Source: Candida dubliniensis CD36
Lineage: Eukaryota > Ascomycota > Pichiomycetes > Serinales > Debaryomycetaceae
Assembly (NCBI RefSeq): GCF_000026945.1
Contig: NC_012864.1
Coordinates: forward strand, 992,001 to 1,056,000
Direction of reading: 5' to 3'
DNA length: 64,000 nt
Shown: positions 48,861-58,702 of the stretch, in pieces
How positions within the stretch are numbered: the stretch's first letter is position 1
Layout: each line of letters opens with the position of its first letter
Notes under the pieces: generated by a model
The model's database searches: none
Told to the model about the DNA's origin: nothing
Seen by the model: the letters and a program-made list of their open reading frames with translations, nothing else
Translations under genes and position numbers: made by a program

Positions 48861-50582
48861 TTAAAATTCCCCTTTATAGTTCAAGTCGTCTCTAGACAAG
48901 ACATCTTCTAATATACCGGCAGCAGCGGCAACCAAACCAAGGAATGGTCTTGAAGGATCCAATACTTTCGACAAGTATTCTGGGTGATACTGTGTCCCAA
49001 CAAAGAATTTATGATCCTTTAATTCGATCATTTCCATTCTTTTACCTGTTTCATCTTTACCAATGAACTTTAAGCCTTGTTTTTCAATGTCATCAATCAA
49101 TAGAGGGTTGACTTCGTATCTATGTCTGTGTCTTTCGTAAACTGCATCAGCGCCACCATACAATTTCCTTAAATTGGACCATTCTGAATCCTTGACGAAT
49201 TTGGTTTGATGGATACCCAATCTCATGGTTCCTCCTAATTTGACTTGGTCAACATCAGGCATATAAACTACCGAAGCATCTTTTTCTTCGATATTGCTAT
49301 CGAATTCCATGGAAGTAGAATGGGAAACACCCAATACACTTCTAACGAATTCAATAACGGCAATTTGTAAACCCAAACAAACACCCAAATAAGGAACATT
49401 GTTTTCTCTTGCGTACTTGGCAGCAGAAACCATACCTTCAATACCTCTTGAACCAAACCCACCTGGTACTAAAATGCCGTCTGCTTGACAAACAAAATGC
49501 CATGCCTTGTGGTATTTGGATAAGTTTTCCTTTTTGGTGTCCTCTTCTAAGTCAGATGATTCAACCCATTCAATTTTCAATCTTCTGTTACATCTCATTG
49601 AAGCGTGTTCTAAGGACTTGATGACTGATAAATATGAATCGTGCAAATGAGTATACTTTCCAACTAATGCAATTGTAACAGTTTCAAACGATTTGTCATG
49701 GCTACTTGTTAAATGTCTCCATTTGCTCAATAATGCTTCACCCTTGGCTAAGGATTGTTTGTCAATTTCACCAATTGTTAATCTCTTGGTTAAGTAATTC
49801 ATGACCTTTTGTTGTTTCAATAATAATGGAACATGATAAGTTGAGTTGACATCATGGACAGCAATAACTTGTTCTGGACCAACATGACAGAACATACCAA
49901 TTTTCTCAATTGTAGCGTGCTCCAACTCTTCTTGACATCTACAAGCAATCATATCTGGAGTCAAACCTAATGATCTCAAGTCTTTAATTGCTGCTTGTGT
50001 TGGTTTTGTCTTTTGTTCACCGTGAATGACAGGAACCAAAGACACATGAATTAATGCAAAATTTTCGTTACCCACTCTGAATTGGAATTGTCTTAATGCT
50101 TCAACAAAAGGAGCACTTTCAATGTCACCAACAGTACCACCAAGTTCAATAATACAAACTTCTGGTTCTAAACCAGTATCATCAACCGGAATACGTGCTA
50201 CTCTTTCAATCCAATCTTGAATTGCATTGGTAATATGAGGAACTACTTGAACGGTTTTACCCAAGTAATCACCTTTTCTTTCCCTTTCAATAACGTGCAG
50301 ATAAATTTTACCAGTGGTAATGTTGTGGTTTCTTGTCAAGGTAATGTTTAAGTAACGTTCATAATTACCCAAGTCCAAATCAACTTCACCACCATCGTCC
50401 AAAACAAAACATTCCCCATGCTCTAATGGCGACATGGTACCAGCATCAATGTTCATATAAGGGTCAATTTTGATTGATGTAACTCTCAACCCTAAAGTCT
50501 TGAACAACAACCCTGTTGATGAAGCTAAAACACCTTTACCAATACCGGAAATAACACCACCGGAGACAACGACGTATTTCAT
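48861..50582 (-). CDS. URA7: CTP synthase
   Basis: 573-residue enzyme that makes CTP from UTP with glutamine or ammonia and ATP. The N-terminal synthetase domain opens with KYVVVSGGVISGIGKGVLASS (P-loop-like) and continues with KIDPYMNIDAGTMSPLEHGECFVLDDGGEVDLDLGNYER. The C-terminal class I glutamine amidotransferase domain carries the nucleophile Cys in YLGVCLGLQ, with His-Glu in HPEYLS near the end. Full length compared with yeast Ura7 (579). Strong codon bias. A C15 run (G15 on the + strand at 50608-50622) lies in the probable 5' leader 26 bp before the ATG. Confidence 0.97.
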   Translation of the reverse strand: MKYVVVSGGVISGIGKGVLASSTGLLFKTLGLRVTSIKIDPYMNIDAGTMSPLEHGECFVLDDGGEVDLDLGNYERYLNITLTRNHNITTGKIYLHVIERERKGDYLGKTVQVVPHITNAIQDWIERVARIPVDDTGLEPEVCIIELGGTVGDIESAPFVEALRQFQFRVGNENFALIHVSLVPVIHGEQKTKPTQAAIKDLRSLGLTPDMIACRCQEELEHATIEKIGMFCHVGPEQVIAVHDVNSTYHVPLLLKQQKVMNYLTKRLTIGEIDKQSLAKGEALLSKWRHLTSSHDKSFETVTIALVGKYTHLHDSYLSVIKSLEHASMRCNRRLKIEWVESSDLEEDTKKENLSKYHKAWHFVCQADGILVPGGFGSRGIEGMVSAAKYARENNVPYLGVCLGLQIAVIEFVRSVLGVSHSTSMEFDSNIEEKDASVVYMPDVDQVKLGGTMRLGIHQTKFVKDSEWSNLRKLYGGADAVYERHRHRYEVNPLLIDDIEKQGLKFIGKDETGKRMEMIELKDHKFFVGTQYHPEYLSKVLDPSRPFLGLVAAAAGILEDVLSRDDLNYKGEF

Positions 50583-51295
50583 AATTACTTACTGAGTCAG
50601 AGATGGAGGGGGGGGGGGGGGGAAATTAAAAGTTGTTGTTAATGTTGATTCGTTGATACAAAATATAAAATGTAAACACGTCCGTCAACTATAGTTTAAA
50701 AAATGAAAACAGATACACGCAAAATTAAACCCAATTAATGGAATAAACTAACGTGAATAAACAAACAGTATAATTAAAGTAGGATTGATGGTTATATATA
50801 CAAACTATGCCCTCCTAAATATGATGATTTAAGCGGGAAGAAACAAAAGAGAAGAGAAGGGAACAAATAAGAGAAACAAGTTATTGAAAAAAAGAAAAAA
50901 GAAAAAGCAGTGGAATCGATGAGATTGTCTCTGCGCGCAGTTTCTCTGTCTACCTGACAGAGATGATGTTTCACATTAGGAAAAAAAAAAAAAAATTTTA
51001 CGATTTTTGTAGACTTCCGAAATGAGAAATATAATGTGCTGAGAATATACATATGTTGGCTAGATTATACACCATCTATGAGTACTTTAGGAGAAAATGA
51101 TCCAAAATATAATAATATAAAAAAAACTGCTCAAGAGGTACCTTCAACTAGCCTTTACATCAATATTTGCCTCTAAAGTCTTAATGACTTGTCGGTCTTT
51201 CATCATTCATTAGAACCATGAACTGAAGAAAGCAACGGCAAAGACTACAACAATTACCAACGTGAATTCTCGTTATTACTTTAAACTATCAATCT
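50583..51295. other. URA7 upstream region
   Basis: About 0.7 kb holding the URA7 promoter and VPS25 3' end, both minus strand. G15 run at 50608-50622 and A-tracts near 50983-50995. No gene is seen. Confidence 0.45.
50608..50622 (+). repeat. G15 homopolymer in the URA7 leader
   Basis: Fifteen consecutive G on the + strand (C on the coding strand), ending 26 bp upstream of the URA7 ATG. Such runs are rare in AT-rich DNA and prone to slippage. Confidence 0.8.
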
Positions 51296-51886
51296 CTATA
51301 CAATTTTCACACCACCAATATCGTTATTCTCGTCTATCAATAATTGAGCTTTCCCTTGTTTTATCAAATAATCCTTGATGATTTTCACTAGAAAAGATTC
51401 ATCCAAATTGTGGAGATCCTGTGGCACAGTGGTTTCTTCACCTTTCGTAAGTTCGTAAATCGTCAAAACCGTCCCTTTTTGACCTGTATCATCAACATAT
51501 TGATATAATAGGTCTCCCCAATCGACTATTGATCTCCAGTATATAAACACACCCAATTCTGGCTTCTTTGGGTTAATGAATTCTGCTTTTTTATTGTGAA
51601 TTAGATGTTTTATTATTAGTTTTTGGAAATCTGAATTGACTTGACGATTTATGGTTTTGTTGATAAATATCGAAGAAAGCAGTGAAAGGGGAATCTCTAA
51701 TTGCGAGTGCTTGGGTATTCCTTCAATTGACAATAACGTGATCCTATAGTACTCGCAATAATGCAATATTATTGATATCCATGAATCTAGCTGTTGGTTC
51801 AAGACAGTAGTATTGGGCTGTTGTGTGTAAAATGGTGGGAATGAGTAAATCTTTGGAAACTCAAACTGCGGTACTGGGTCTGTCAT
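51296..51886 (-). CDS. VPS25: ESCRT-II subunit Vps25
   Basis: 196-residue subunit of ESCRT-II in multivesicular body sorting. It has two winged-helix domains: the first opens with FEFPKIYSFPPFYTQQPNTTVLNQQLDSWISIILHYCEYYRI, containing the PPF motif that binds Vps22/Vps36, and the second carries the VDWGDLLYQYVDDTGQKGTVLTIYELTKG block, the most conserved Vps25 segment. Length matches yeast Vps25 (202). It is cytosolic and recruited to endosomes. Confidence 0.93.
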   Translation of the reverse strand: MTDPVPQFEFPKIYSFPPFYTQQPNTTVLNQQLDSWISIILHYCEYYRITLLSIEGIPKHSQLEIPLSLLSSIFINKTINRQVNSDFQKLIIKHLIHNKKAEFINPKKPELGVFIYWRSIVDWGDLLYQYVDDTGQKGTVLTIYELTKGEETTVPQDLHNLDESFLVKIIKDYLIKQGKAQLLIDENNDIGGVKIV

Positions 51887-52240
51887 GGCTGTGTATACTT
51901 TGGTTGAGGGGATGAATGTTGTTGTTCTGGGGCAAAAAGTTATTTGAGTTCATGATTTATCGAACACAACAAAAAAAAAAAATAAGCACCTTGTCAATCT
52001 TAGGAGAGATTCGAGATTACAAAGACAATCCTTATGCATATAAAAAACCATGAATGGCTCCATTGCCTAATTTAAGTCTACATTAAACATATTCCCATTC
52101 TAACCTCACATTAAACATGCTTTACTTTTTGTATTTCCTTTTTTGTAAATAAAAAGTAAAAAAATTCAATAATTAACCAAAACTAAAAATACATGAAATG
52201 ATAATATATATAAATATTTCTCAAAACTTTCTCTTTGAAC
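51887..52240. other. Intergenic, VPS25 promoter
   Basis: About 350 bp holding the VPS25 promoter and the RPL43A 3' end. No gene is seen. Confidence 0.4.
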
Positions 52241-52517
52241 TTAAGCTTCAGCTAATTCTCTCAAACGACGAATGGTAGATCTGACGGTAGCGGCAGCAGC
52301 AGTGGAAACAGTGTAAGCACCACCAGCAACGGTTTTCTTACAAGATTTACAGTTCCAGATACCAGTAGCACCTCTTTGAACAGTTCTTTTACCACAGAAT
52401 GAACAATCGTATTTGGCATGTTGTTGAACTTCCAATTTCTTGGTTTGTCTTCTCAATGATGAACCATATCTGACACCAAATTTACCGGTGATTCCTACCT
52501 TCTTTGTTCTTTTAGTC
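52241..52517 (-). CDS. RPL43A: 60S ribosomal protein L43 (eL43), exon 2
   Basis: All but the first two bases of a 92-residue ribosomal protein. After splicing it starts [25 protein letters not shown]. Zinc-ribbon cysteines are at residues 39, 42, 57 and 60 (CSFCGKR and CKSCKK). It ends [12 protein letters not shown]. The protein is essentially identical in length to eL43 of other yeasts. A naive ORF caller would start at Leu22 and lose 21 residues; the G at 52517 completes the ATG split across the intron. It is highly expressed, with strong codon bias. Confidence 0.95.
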
Positions 52518-52889
52518 CTATTTCAAAAAAAAAATTAATAAGTTAGTATTACTGTCTTGACTACCCAAAGCATAGAGTGAGTTGAAAATCGAGTTGTTAA
52601 TAATCTTGATCATAATTCCAAAATTACATATGACATGATTTCTTTCAATATATTTGCAGATAACTGAATATGACATTTTCAGTTTCATCTGAATCCAGTC
52701 TGTTTACTGTCAATAATATTGATATTCATTCGCCAGGGCTATTTTTTCATCTCATTTCTTCAATCTTCAAATTAATGCTGCTATTCCATTTTCTATCATT
52801 CCCCTTATCTCTTGATTCGTCTATATCTGATGTACTTGATTTAATCCAACCCTTTTTCACACTCGCTAATTAACACATTCGTCACATAC
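52518..52889 (-). other. RPL43A intron
   Basis: 372-nt intron with 5' site GTATGT (after the two bases AT of the start codon), branch point TACTAAC at 52542-52548 and 3' site AAATAG. The branch-to-acceptor distance of about 24 nt is normal. No convincing snoRNA box C/D pair was found inside. Confidence 0.92.
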
Positions 52890-52891
52890 AT
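52890..52891 (-). CDS. RPL43A: RPL43A exon 1 (two nucleotides of the start codon)
   Basis: The bases AT of the start codon, at 52891-52890 on the minus strand, with the third base G at 52517 after splicing. The AT is directly followed by GTATGT. Some S. cerevisiae ribosomal protein genes have similarly minute first exons. Confidence 0.85.
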
Positions 52892-53095
52892 TTTCTGTTA
52901 GTTATGTAGTTAATAATGTATTTCGAAAAAGAGTATGTAAAAAATTAACAGAACTTTTTTTTTTCAGTATTGGTAGTTTCAGCGAGAATTGTAGAAAGAG
53001 CTTCAATATGCAGGTTCATTTAAAGTATAGCACTTTCGCACCTTTCTTACAAACGAACAAAACACCTCCAAGTGGTAGGTCGCGTATAAATCAAT

Positions 53096-53131
53096 CACGT
53101 GCATACAAATTGCTTTAGGGCTTTAGCCCTA
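53096..53131. promoter_or_regulatory. Cbf1 and Tbf1 sites of the RPL43A promoter
   Basis: CACGTG at 53096-53101 (in ATCACGTGC) is a Cbf1-type site. TAGGGCTTTAGCCCTA at 53116-53131 is an inverted repeat of the Tbf1-type TTAGGG core. In C. albicans ribosomal protein genes are known to use Tbf1 with Cbf1 instead of Rap1. They lie about 205-240 bp upstream of the start, the right place for RPL43A. Confidence 0.8.
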
Positions 53132-53349
53132 TGTGTCAAATCCACAACCAATATCAACTTATATCTTTTTGCCTAAAAATTGCAAAGCTGCTTCCATTGT
53201 AGCCACATATGTATTTCAAATAAAGTAAACTAGAAACTATAACTTATTATATAAATCTTTAAACAAAAAAACCTAAAAGATAAGAAAAGAAAAGATAATA
53301 AAAAAATGCTAGCAAGGTTTCGATTCGAACCAAAAAGCATATTCATTTC

Positions 53350-55704
53350 TCAAGTATTTCTAGGAAACAAATCGACCGGTTCCATATCAACATCTTCGTC
53401 TTCATTAAGAACTAAAGGTAGTGTTTGGTTTCCCCCATTAGGAAATACTGCTGGTTGTTCTATTTGGGGTGCATTTTGTGGGTTATTAATAATAGTATTC
53501 TGTGCTCGTTGTTGTTGTTGTTGTTGTTGTAGAGGTGGTTGCAATCGCAATTGAACCTCATTTTGAAGTTGATCTTGAGCCTGAGTTTCAGTTTGACCAC
53601 GATTCTGTGTATTTGCTTGCTCTAGTTGTGGTTCCTGTTGTTGCTGTTGTTGGCGTTGCTGCACCAATTGTTGATTCAATCGATTCTGGTGCTCTAGTAA
53701 TCTTTGTTGATGGTGGTTTCTGATTAGTCTTTGGAAATGCTCTCTCATTTCATCAGGGCCCATGTTACCTTCATTAAGTTCTCTGAATATTTCACGATTT
53801 ATTTCTGCCATATCAGGATGCCCTAAATCTGCAGTGACGCCTAACCCACGTCTTCTTTCCCAAATATTCATTTCTTCTTCATCCATGTCAAAATCTCCAT
53901 TCAAAAATCTCCTTCTACGTTCGTTGAATAATGTGTGAATGTCACCTTGATCAATTTGATATGTTCTTTCTTCAACAACCTGGTTTAAATAATTGCGCAA
54001 TTGATTGACACCGTGTCCACTGAAGACACAAAACAAAGATTTCTGGTGTTCGTTAAAATCTGAAGGTGGTTCACGACAATACTGTGTTATTTCTCTTCTT
54101 AAAAATGAAGATATACCAGTAAGCGACAAATGCGTTAATTTCGGACAATTTTTCAATAATAAATAAATTGGGCCAATAGTGAGGTTTGTACAATACGAAA
54201 GATGTACCCTTTCAAGGCAATCTTGTTCACCACGACGTCTAACTAGCTCTAAAATTCCCGAATCTGTGATCATTGAACATTTGACCAATCCGATTCTCCG
54301 TAATTTCGGTAAGTTTGCTAATTCGACTAGTGTCCAATCTGTCAACTGCGAACAGCATGCTAAATCAATGTATTGTATTCTATGACAGTATCTCACTAAT
54401 GCTGCAACTCCGTAATCAGTAATCAACCCACAATGACCCAAATGGATGTAATGCAAACTTCTTCCCAATTGACTCAAGGCCCTTAATGATGCATCTGTAA
54501 TCTGCATACATTTTGACAAGACCACGTTTCGCAATCTCGGAGCACAAGAAACAAGCTTTTCTACCAATCTATCAGTAATCGCATTGCAGCCTGTTATATC
54601 AATAATTCTCAATTTTTCTAAAATGTGTCCTTCCGGAATAGATTCAAATAGTTTATCGGTGATTCCAGGTGCGTTACTGATTCTGAACTCCCTTAGTTGT
54701 GTCAAATCTAAAAATATGCTCTTCAAATACTTATCGGTGACATTTTCACACCCATGTAAATCAATTTCAACTAGTGATTTACAATTTTCATACATGGCCA
54801 ATATGCTTTCATCAGTAATATTAGTACTTGAATTGAATTTGACACGCTTGAGCATTGGACATGATCTTAATAGTTTTATAATAGCTTCTTCGGTAACGTT
54901 GCCACAGCCCGGGGCGTATAATCCTTGTAATCGCGGACAGTTGTCTGCCAATGCATTAATAATATCATCATGTATATCTGTGACACCAGTTAAATCGATC
55001 GACTGCAACCTTTCACACCCATGTAATACTTGAGTGATGGGATACCGCGTGAGCTTGGCACAATTGACTAAAGTCAACCTTTCTAATCTAGGGCATCCTA
55101 TAAACAAACTTAACAATTCGTCATCGACCAATTTCGTCATAAACGACAAATTCAATCTTTTGATAAATTGGCGATAATCCCAGTGAGTGACTGATTTGTT
55201 GATTTCCATAACTTCTTTTATTTTTTTGAATGCTGAATCATTCTGCATATGAGGACGAAACCATAACATTTCAATTATCAAATCAGCAATTTCGGAGCAG
55301 GTTGTCAATAGGGAATACCAGTCTCTTCTCTCTAAATAGTGAAATATTTGTAATAATATTTCTGTTGGCAATCTTAAGAGAGACCGCTTATCGATTTGGT
55401 TGTTGTGGTCGAAAAACGGACCGTGAGGGCGTTTAATGCTTGATAATCTTCTTTTGTTAACTAGGGACTTTCTTAACTCTTCGTAATCATTATATTCATT
55501 ATCCATTACAAAATCAGCACCATATGTGTGAGTTTTGTGGTTGCCATCGCTATGATGACTGTTGTCATTGCTTATTTCACCATCGATATTCATTTCGTTG
55601 TTACTATCTGGTGACGATTCTTGTTTCAATTCGTGTAGTGTTTTGATAGTGTTTCCTGTCTCAGGAATGTTAGACAAGTCGTCTAGACTGGTAGGTGAAC
55701 TCAT
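53350..55704 (-). CDS. GRR1: F-box/LRR protein Grr1, SCF ubiquitin ligase
   Basis: 784-residue substrate adaptor of an SCF ubiquitin ligase. The F-box is at about residues 108-155 (LLRLPTEILLQIFHYLERRDWYSLLTTCSEI). Leucine-rich repeats follow at about residues 165-540, with repeating LxxIDLxGxxxITD-type units. The C-terminal 150 residues are a Gln-rich low-complexity tail (two polyGln segments). In yeast Grr1 degrades G1 cyclins and Mth1-type sensors in nutrient signalling, and controls glucose and amino acid response. C. albicans Grr1 affects cyclins and filamentation, by recall. The stop is at 53350, just downstream of which no tRNA is convincing. Confidence 0.95.
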   Translation of the reverse strand: MSSPTSLDDLSNIPETGNTIKTLHELKQESSPDSNNEMNIDGEISNDNSHHSDGNHKTHTYGADFVMDNEYNDYEELRKSLVNKRRLSSIKRPHGPFFDHNNQIDKRSLLRLPTEILLQIFHYLERRDWYSLLTTCSEIADLIIEMLWFRPHMQNDSAFKKIKEVMEINKSVTHWDYRQFIKRLNLSFMTKLVDDELLSLFIGCPRLERLTLVNCAKLTRYPITQVLHGCERLQSIDLTGVTDIHDDIINALADNCPRLQGLYAPGCGNVTEEAIIKLLRSCPMLKRVKFNSSTNITDESILAMYENCKSLVEIDLHGCENVTDKYLKSIFLDLTQLREFRISNAPGITDKLFESIPEGHILEKLRIIDITGCNAITDRLVEKLVSCAPRLRNVVLSKCMQITDASLRALSQLGRSLHYIHLGHCGLITDYGVAALVRYCHRIQYIDLACCSQLTDWTLVELANLPKLRRIGLVKCSMITDSGILELVRRRGEQDCLERVHLSYCTNLTIGPIYLLLKNCPKLTHLSLTGISSFLRREITQYCREPPSDFNEHQKSLFCVFSGHGVNQLRNYLNQVVEERTYQIDQGDIHTLFNERRRRFLNGDFDMDEEEMNIWERRRGLGVTADLGHPDMAEINREIFRELNEGNMGPDEMREHFQRLIRNHHQQRLLEHQNRLNQQLVQQRQQQQQQEPQLEQANTQNRGQTETQAQDQLQNEVQLRLQPPLQQQQQQQRAQNTIINNPQNAPQIEQPAVFPNGGNQTLPLVLNEDEDVDMEPVDLFPRNT

Positions 55705-57230
55705 TTATGATATAAATCAAGAAAGAATTAATGATAATCTTGAGTTTGATGAATGTTGTTGTGAAAATACTTGAAACGTTGGCAAATAGGGAGAGAAAAT
55801 CAAAAACTCTTGAACTCTTTTTTTTTTTTCCTTCTTACTTTATGTCGTTCAGTGTTGTATGTTTTTGTGTGTGTTTTCTTTTTCCCAAAATAATCAAAAA
55901 GAAAATGAGAATGAGAATGAGAATGTGTTTCTTTGTTTATGGAATGTGTTGTAATACAAGAACTTTCAAGGACCAATTATCTAATAATATATATGAAAGA
56001 TATTTAGGACTTTTTTATTTGCAAAAAAGAAAAGTAGTAGCGTAAGTTGATTGTAACCAAACTAGGATAACCAATGACTTGCTTTAATTGGAGAAATAAT
56101 CAATACTTTCCTGTGTCAAACCAGAATTGCAGACAATCTAAATACCTGATTAGAATCAATTACAAGACACACTATTATCAAAATTGGCTTGCTGATGGAT
56201 GTATTAAACATAAGGCATTCAACTTGGTAGTAAGTTGAAGAGTTTGTGACTAATAGGAAGAATAAAATAAAGTAAGATACAAGGTTTGGATTTGACTTTG
56301 GTAGTATATTGTGTACAAAGTTGATATTTACGTTATAGAAGTTTTTTTTTTTGGTGTCTGTCGCCTTGTAGAAGTTGAGAATTTATTGATTACGTAGAAG
56401 GCGATTGTTTCTCTAATCTACAACAATTATTAACAATTTAAAGTACCACTTGCCTAATTTGGTTTGTGTCGGACAATTTTTTAAGTTTCTTTTTTTTATC
56501 TTTTCTTTTTGGGTCGCCTCATTCAAATTAATATCAGTAACATCATCAACGCCTAACCACACACACACACACACACAATTTTTGAATCATTTTACACTCA
56601 GTTGAAGTTGCCAAAATGCTAATCATGTAAAAGACTATCAATATAATGATGAAAGTCGATTTTAAAAGTCATCAATTGTCTTTGCTTGTTGACTTATGAG
56701 ATCACTATGCAAAATGAAAAATATATAAATTGTTTAATTTTTGGTGTATTTTTTCAATCAAATTTTTACTGATGGTATGTTTTGCAGTAATTAAACCCAT
56801 CAAAACATATTGTCTAACCTAACGCTTACACATTATACAACTCTAATATTAGCTTTTATTTATCAGTTCCCCAAGTTCATTCATCAGTTACAGTTGCAAA
56901 GAGTTATTGCATAGTTTTCTACATTACAGAACTACAACAAATAATCAATTAGCTATTGAACTAAAAACAAACAACACCTCTAATAAATCATGTCTTAATG
57001 ACTACACCTTGATGCAATTTTAATCAATATTGCTTGGCACTAACAACCCTTCGATTCTGTTAAGTTTGTAATCATCTCTGTTGTATAACTAAAAGTGTAG
57101 TTATGTGTGTAAACTGAAAAAAAGGAAACGAAAAATAAGAAGAAAAAAAAAGATTCTTCTCACACAGAAACCAAGTGTTTATACCCATCTTACCAAACCG
57201 CTCAAAGATTCAGCCATCTTGACGTTTATC
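55705..57230. other. Divergent GRR1/CSN12 intergenic region
   Basis: About 1.5 kb. It contains an ATGAGA tandem repeat near 55904-55924, a CA repeat at about 56558-56577 and several A/T-tracts. The plus-strand ORFs 55731-56045 and others are low complexity and not supportable. No RNA gene is seen. Confidence 0.5.
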
Positions 57231-58565
57231 ATGAGTGGATTGGTCAATTATGTACACGAGTTTGGGACTGCATTAAAAGAAGAAAACTCCAAAGCTTTAA
57301 CAAAATGTTTAACTATCAGTCCTACAATTACAATAGCAAATACCCGTAAAGATTTTCCAGAACCAAGTGATGTTGATTTGTTTCATATTCCAGAAAAGTT
57401 TAGACCAGTTTTGAAATGTCATATCCAATTAATGAAAGCAGTTTATAATGAAAAATCGCTTGACAAAGCATTTGAAGTACTAAACCAGTTGATTTTGAAT
57501 TTAATAATGGCCAGTGATTTTCTAACTAATTGGATAAATCATCCGTTAATCAAAAGCCTTAGTGAATTAATCGCCATTTATAAAACCAAAGAAAGTAGGA
57601 ACCCAGAAGACTTGGACTCGTTTATTGAAGACGATACTGATGCTATGGATGGGACACAATCTCAAAAAAGTTGTTTGGAGACTTTAGTAATAACATTTAG
57701 AAAAGCTTGTCAATTGTCTCTTGGAGATAAAAATTTAGATTGGAAGTTATCTAAAAGAAATGATGTTTATTATTTTTTAGCAAACTTTGTAAAATATTGT
57801 TTTAAGTTGGGTAAGTTGGATTTGGCTAAATCAGTTACTAAAGCGGTAAAAAATATCAGTGACAGATTACCGGCTCTTGATAGTTCAGTGAAAACCAAAA
57901 AATATGGGGTGATTTATTTATACTACCAAGCATTAATGGCATTAGATGACGGAGACTATGTGGAGAGTGAAAAGAATCTTGACTATGCCTTGAAACTAAT
58001 GGATGATTATCAAGATTTGAAAAGTAATCAACTCGGTCAGATTTTGTTGGTGTTAATCCCCTTAAAGTTATATAATCATGGCCAATTCCCACTGAAAAAG
58101 ATTTGGTTAAAATACCCAGTATTACGAGCTTTATATCGTGATAATTTTTTGAAAGCGATATTGGAAGGTAACATTGCAAGATTTAATCAATCCTTAGAGA
58201 AATTTCAAACGATATTATTGAAAAAGCATTTGTATGTTCTAATAGAAATGTTGAGACCTTTGGTACATTTGCAATTGATTAAGAAAACATATAATTTGAA
58301 TATGGAATTGAATCCTGATTCGAAAACAAAACATGTGATTCCTATCAGGGCATTCCAACTAGCATTAGAGTACTCAACTTTCAATAAAAACTATAAATGT
58401 GATTTCAATTTCGCGGGAGATCATTTGTATACAATCAGTAAGTTTGAAACTGAGTGTATCGTGGGCTATTTAATAACAAAGAGGAGAATTAAAGCATATC
58501 TTAGTGTTCTGAAAGAAGGATGTGTTATATTTGCGAAAACAGATGTTTTCCCAAAACCACTGTGA
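57231..58565 (+). CDS. CSN12: PCI-domain protein Csn12
   Basis: 444-residue PCI/winged-helix protein of the Csn12/Thp1/PCID2 group, subunit of the yeast Thp3-Csn12 splicing/transcription complex and linked to the COP9 signalosome. The ATG at 57231 (MSGLVNYVHEF) is chosen; the ORF can be extended to 57105 only by a Lys-rich, low-complexity segment. Characteristic blocks are NQLGQILLVLIPLKLYNHGQFP, YPVLRALYRDNFLKAILEGNIARFNQSLEKF and a C-terminal winged helix ending VFPKPL. Codon 288 is CTG, and this position is Ser or Thr in related proteins, which supports CUG=Ser in this organism. Csn12 versus Thp1 is not fully resolved. Confidence 0.85.
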   Translation: MSGLVNYVHEFGTALKEENSKALTKCLTISPTITIANTRKDFPEPSDVDLFHIPEKFRPVLKCHIQLMKAVYNEKSLDKAFEVLNQLILNLIMASDFLTNWINHPLIKSLSELIAIYKTKESRNPEDLDSFIEDDTDAMDGTQSQKSCLETLVITFRKACQLSLGDKNLDWKLSKRNDVYYFLANFVKYCFKLGKLDLAKSVTKAVKNISDRLPALDSSVKTKKYGVIYLYYQALMALDDGDYVESEKNLDYALKLMDDYQDLKSNQLGQILLVLIPLKLYNHGQFPLKKIWLKYPVLRALYRDNFLKAILEGNIARFNQSLEKFQTILLKKHLYVLIEMLRPLVHLQLIKKTYNLNMELNPDSKTKHVIPIRAFQLALEYSTFNKNYKCDFNFAGDHLYTISKFETECIVGYLITKRRIKAYLSVLKEGCVIFAKTDVFPKPL

Positions 58566-58702
58566 AGCAAGAGAGGAGAAGCAAGACAACTAATGCGCAT
58601 GTTATCAAATACCAAGTAGGATATTTCTACTAAGTTGAAGCTCTCTATATTTGTTTATATATATACACGTATTCACTCGTAAACACATAATTATATACAA
58701 GG
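58566..58702. terminator. Convergent 3' region
   Basis: 137 bp between the CSN12 and COX18 stops; AT-rich with TATATATATA-like runs near 58657-58667. No gene is seen. Confidence 0.4.

Noticed and set aside
52670..52873. Plus-strand ORF and possible snoRNA inside the RPL43A intron
   Set aside because: The ORF is antisense within an intron and hydrophobic by AT-richness; box C and D sequences with proper spacing and terminal stem were not found.
53316..53331. tRNA-like B-box (GGTTCGAATC on the minus strand) near the GRR1 stop
   Set aside because: No A-box at the right distance, acceptor stem bases do not pair, and most of the upstream DNA is GRR1 coding sequence.
53502..53723. Val-rich plus-strand ORF over the GRR1 C-terminus
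   Set aside because: Antisense reading of the polyglutamine tail.
55731..56045. 104-codon plus-strand ORF upstream of GRR1
   Set aside because: Phe- and Met-rich low complexity spanning an ATGAGA repeat; no family resemblance.
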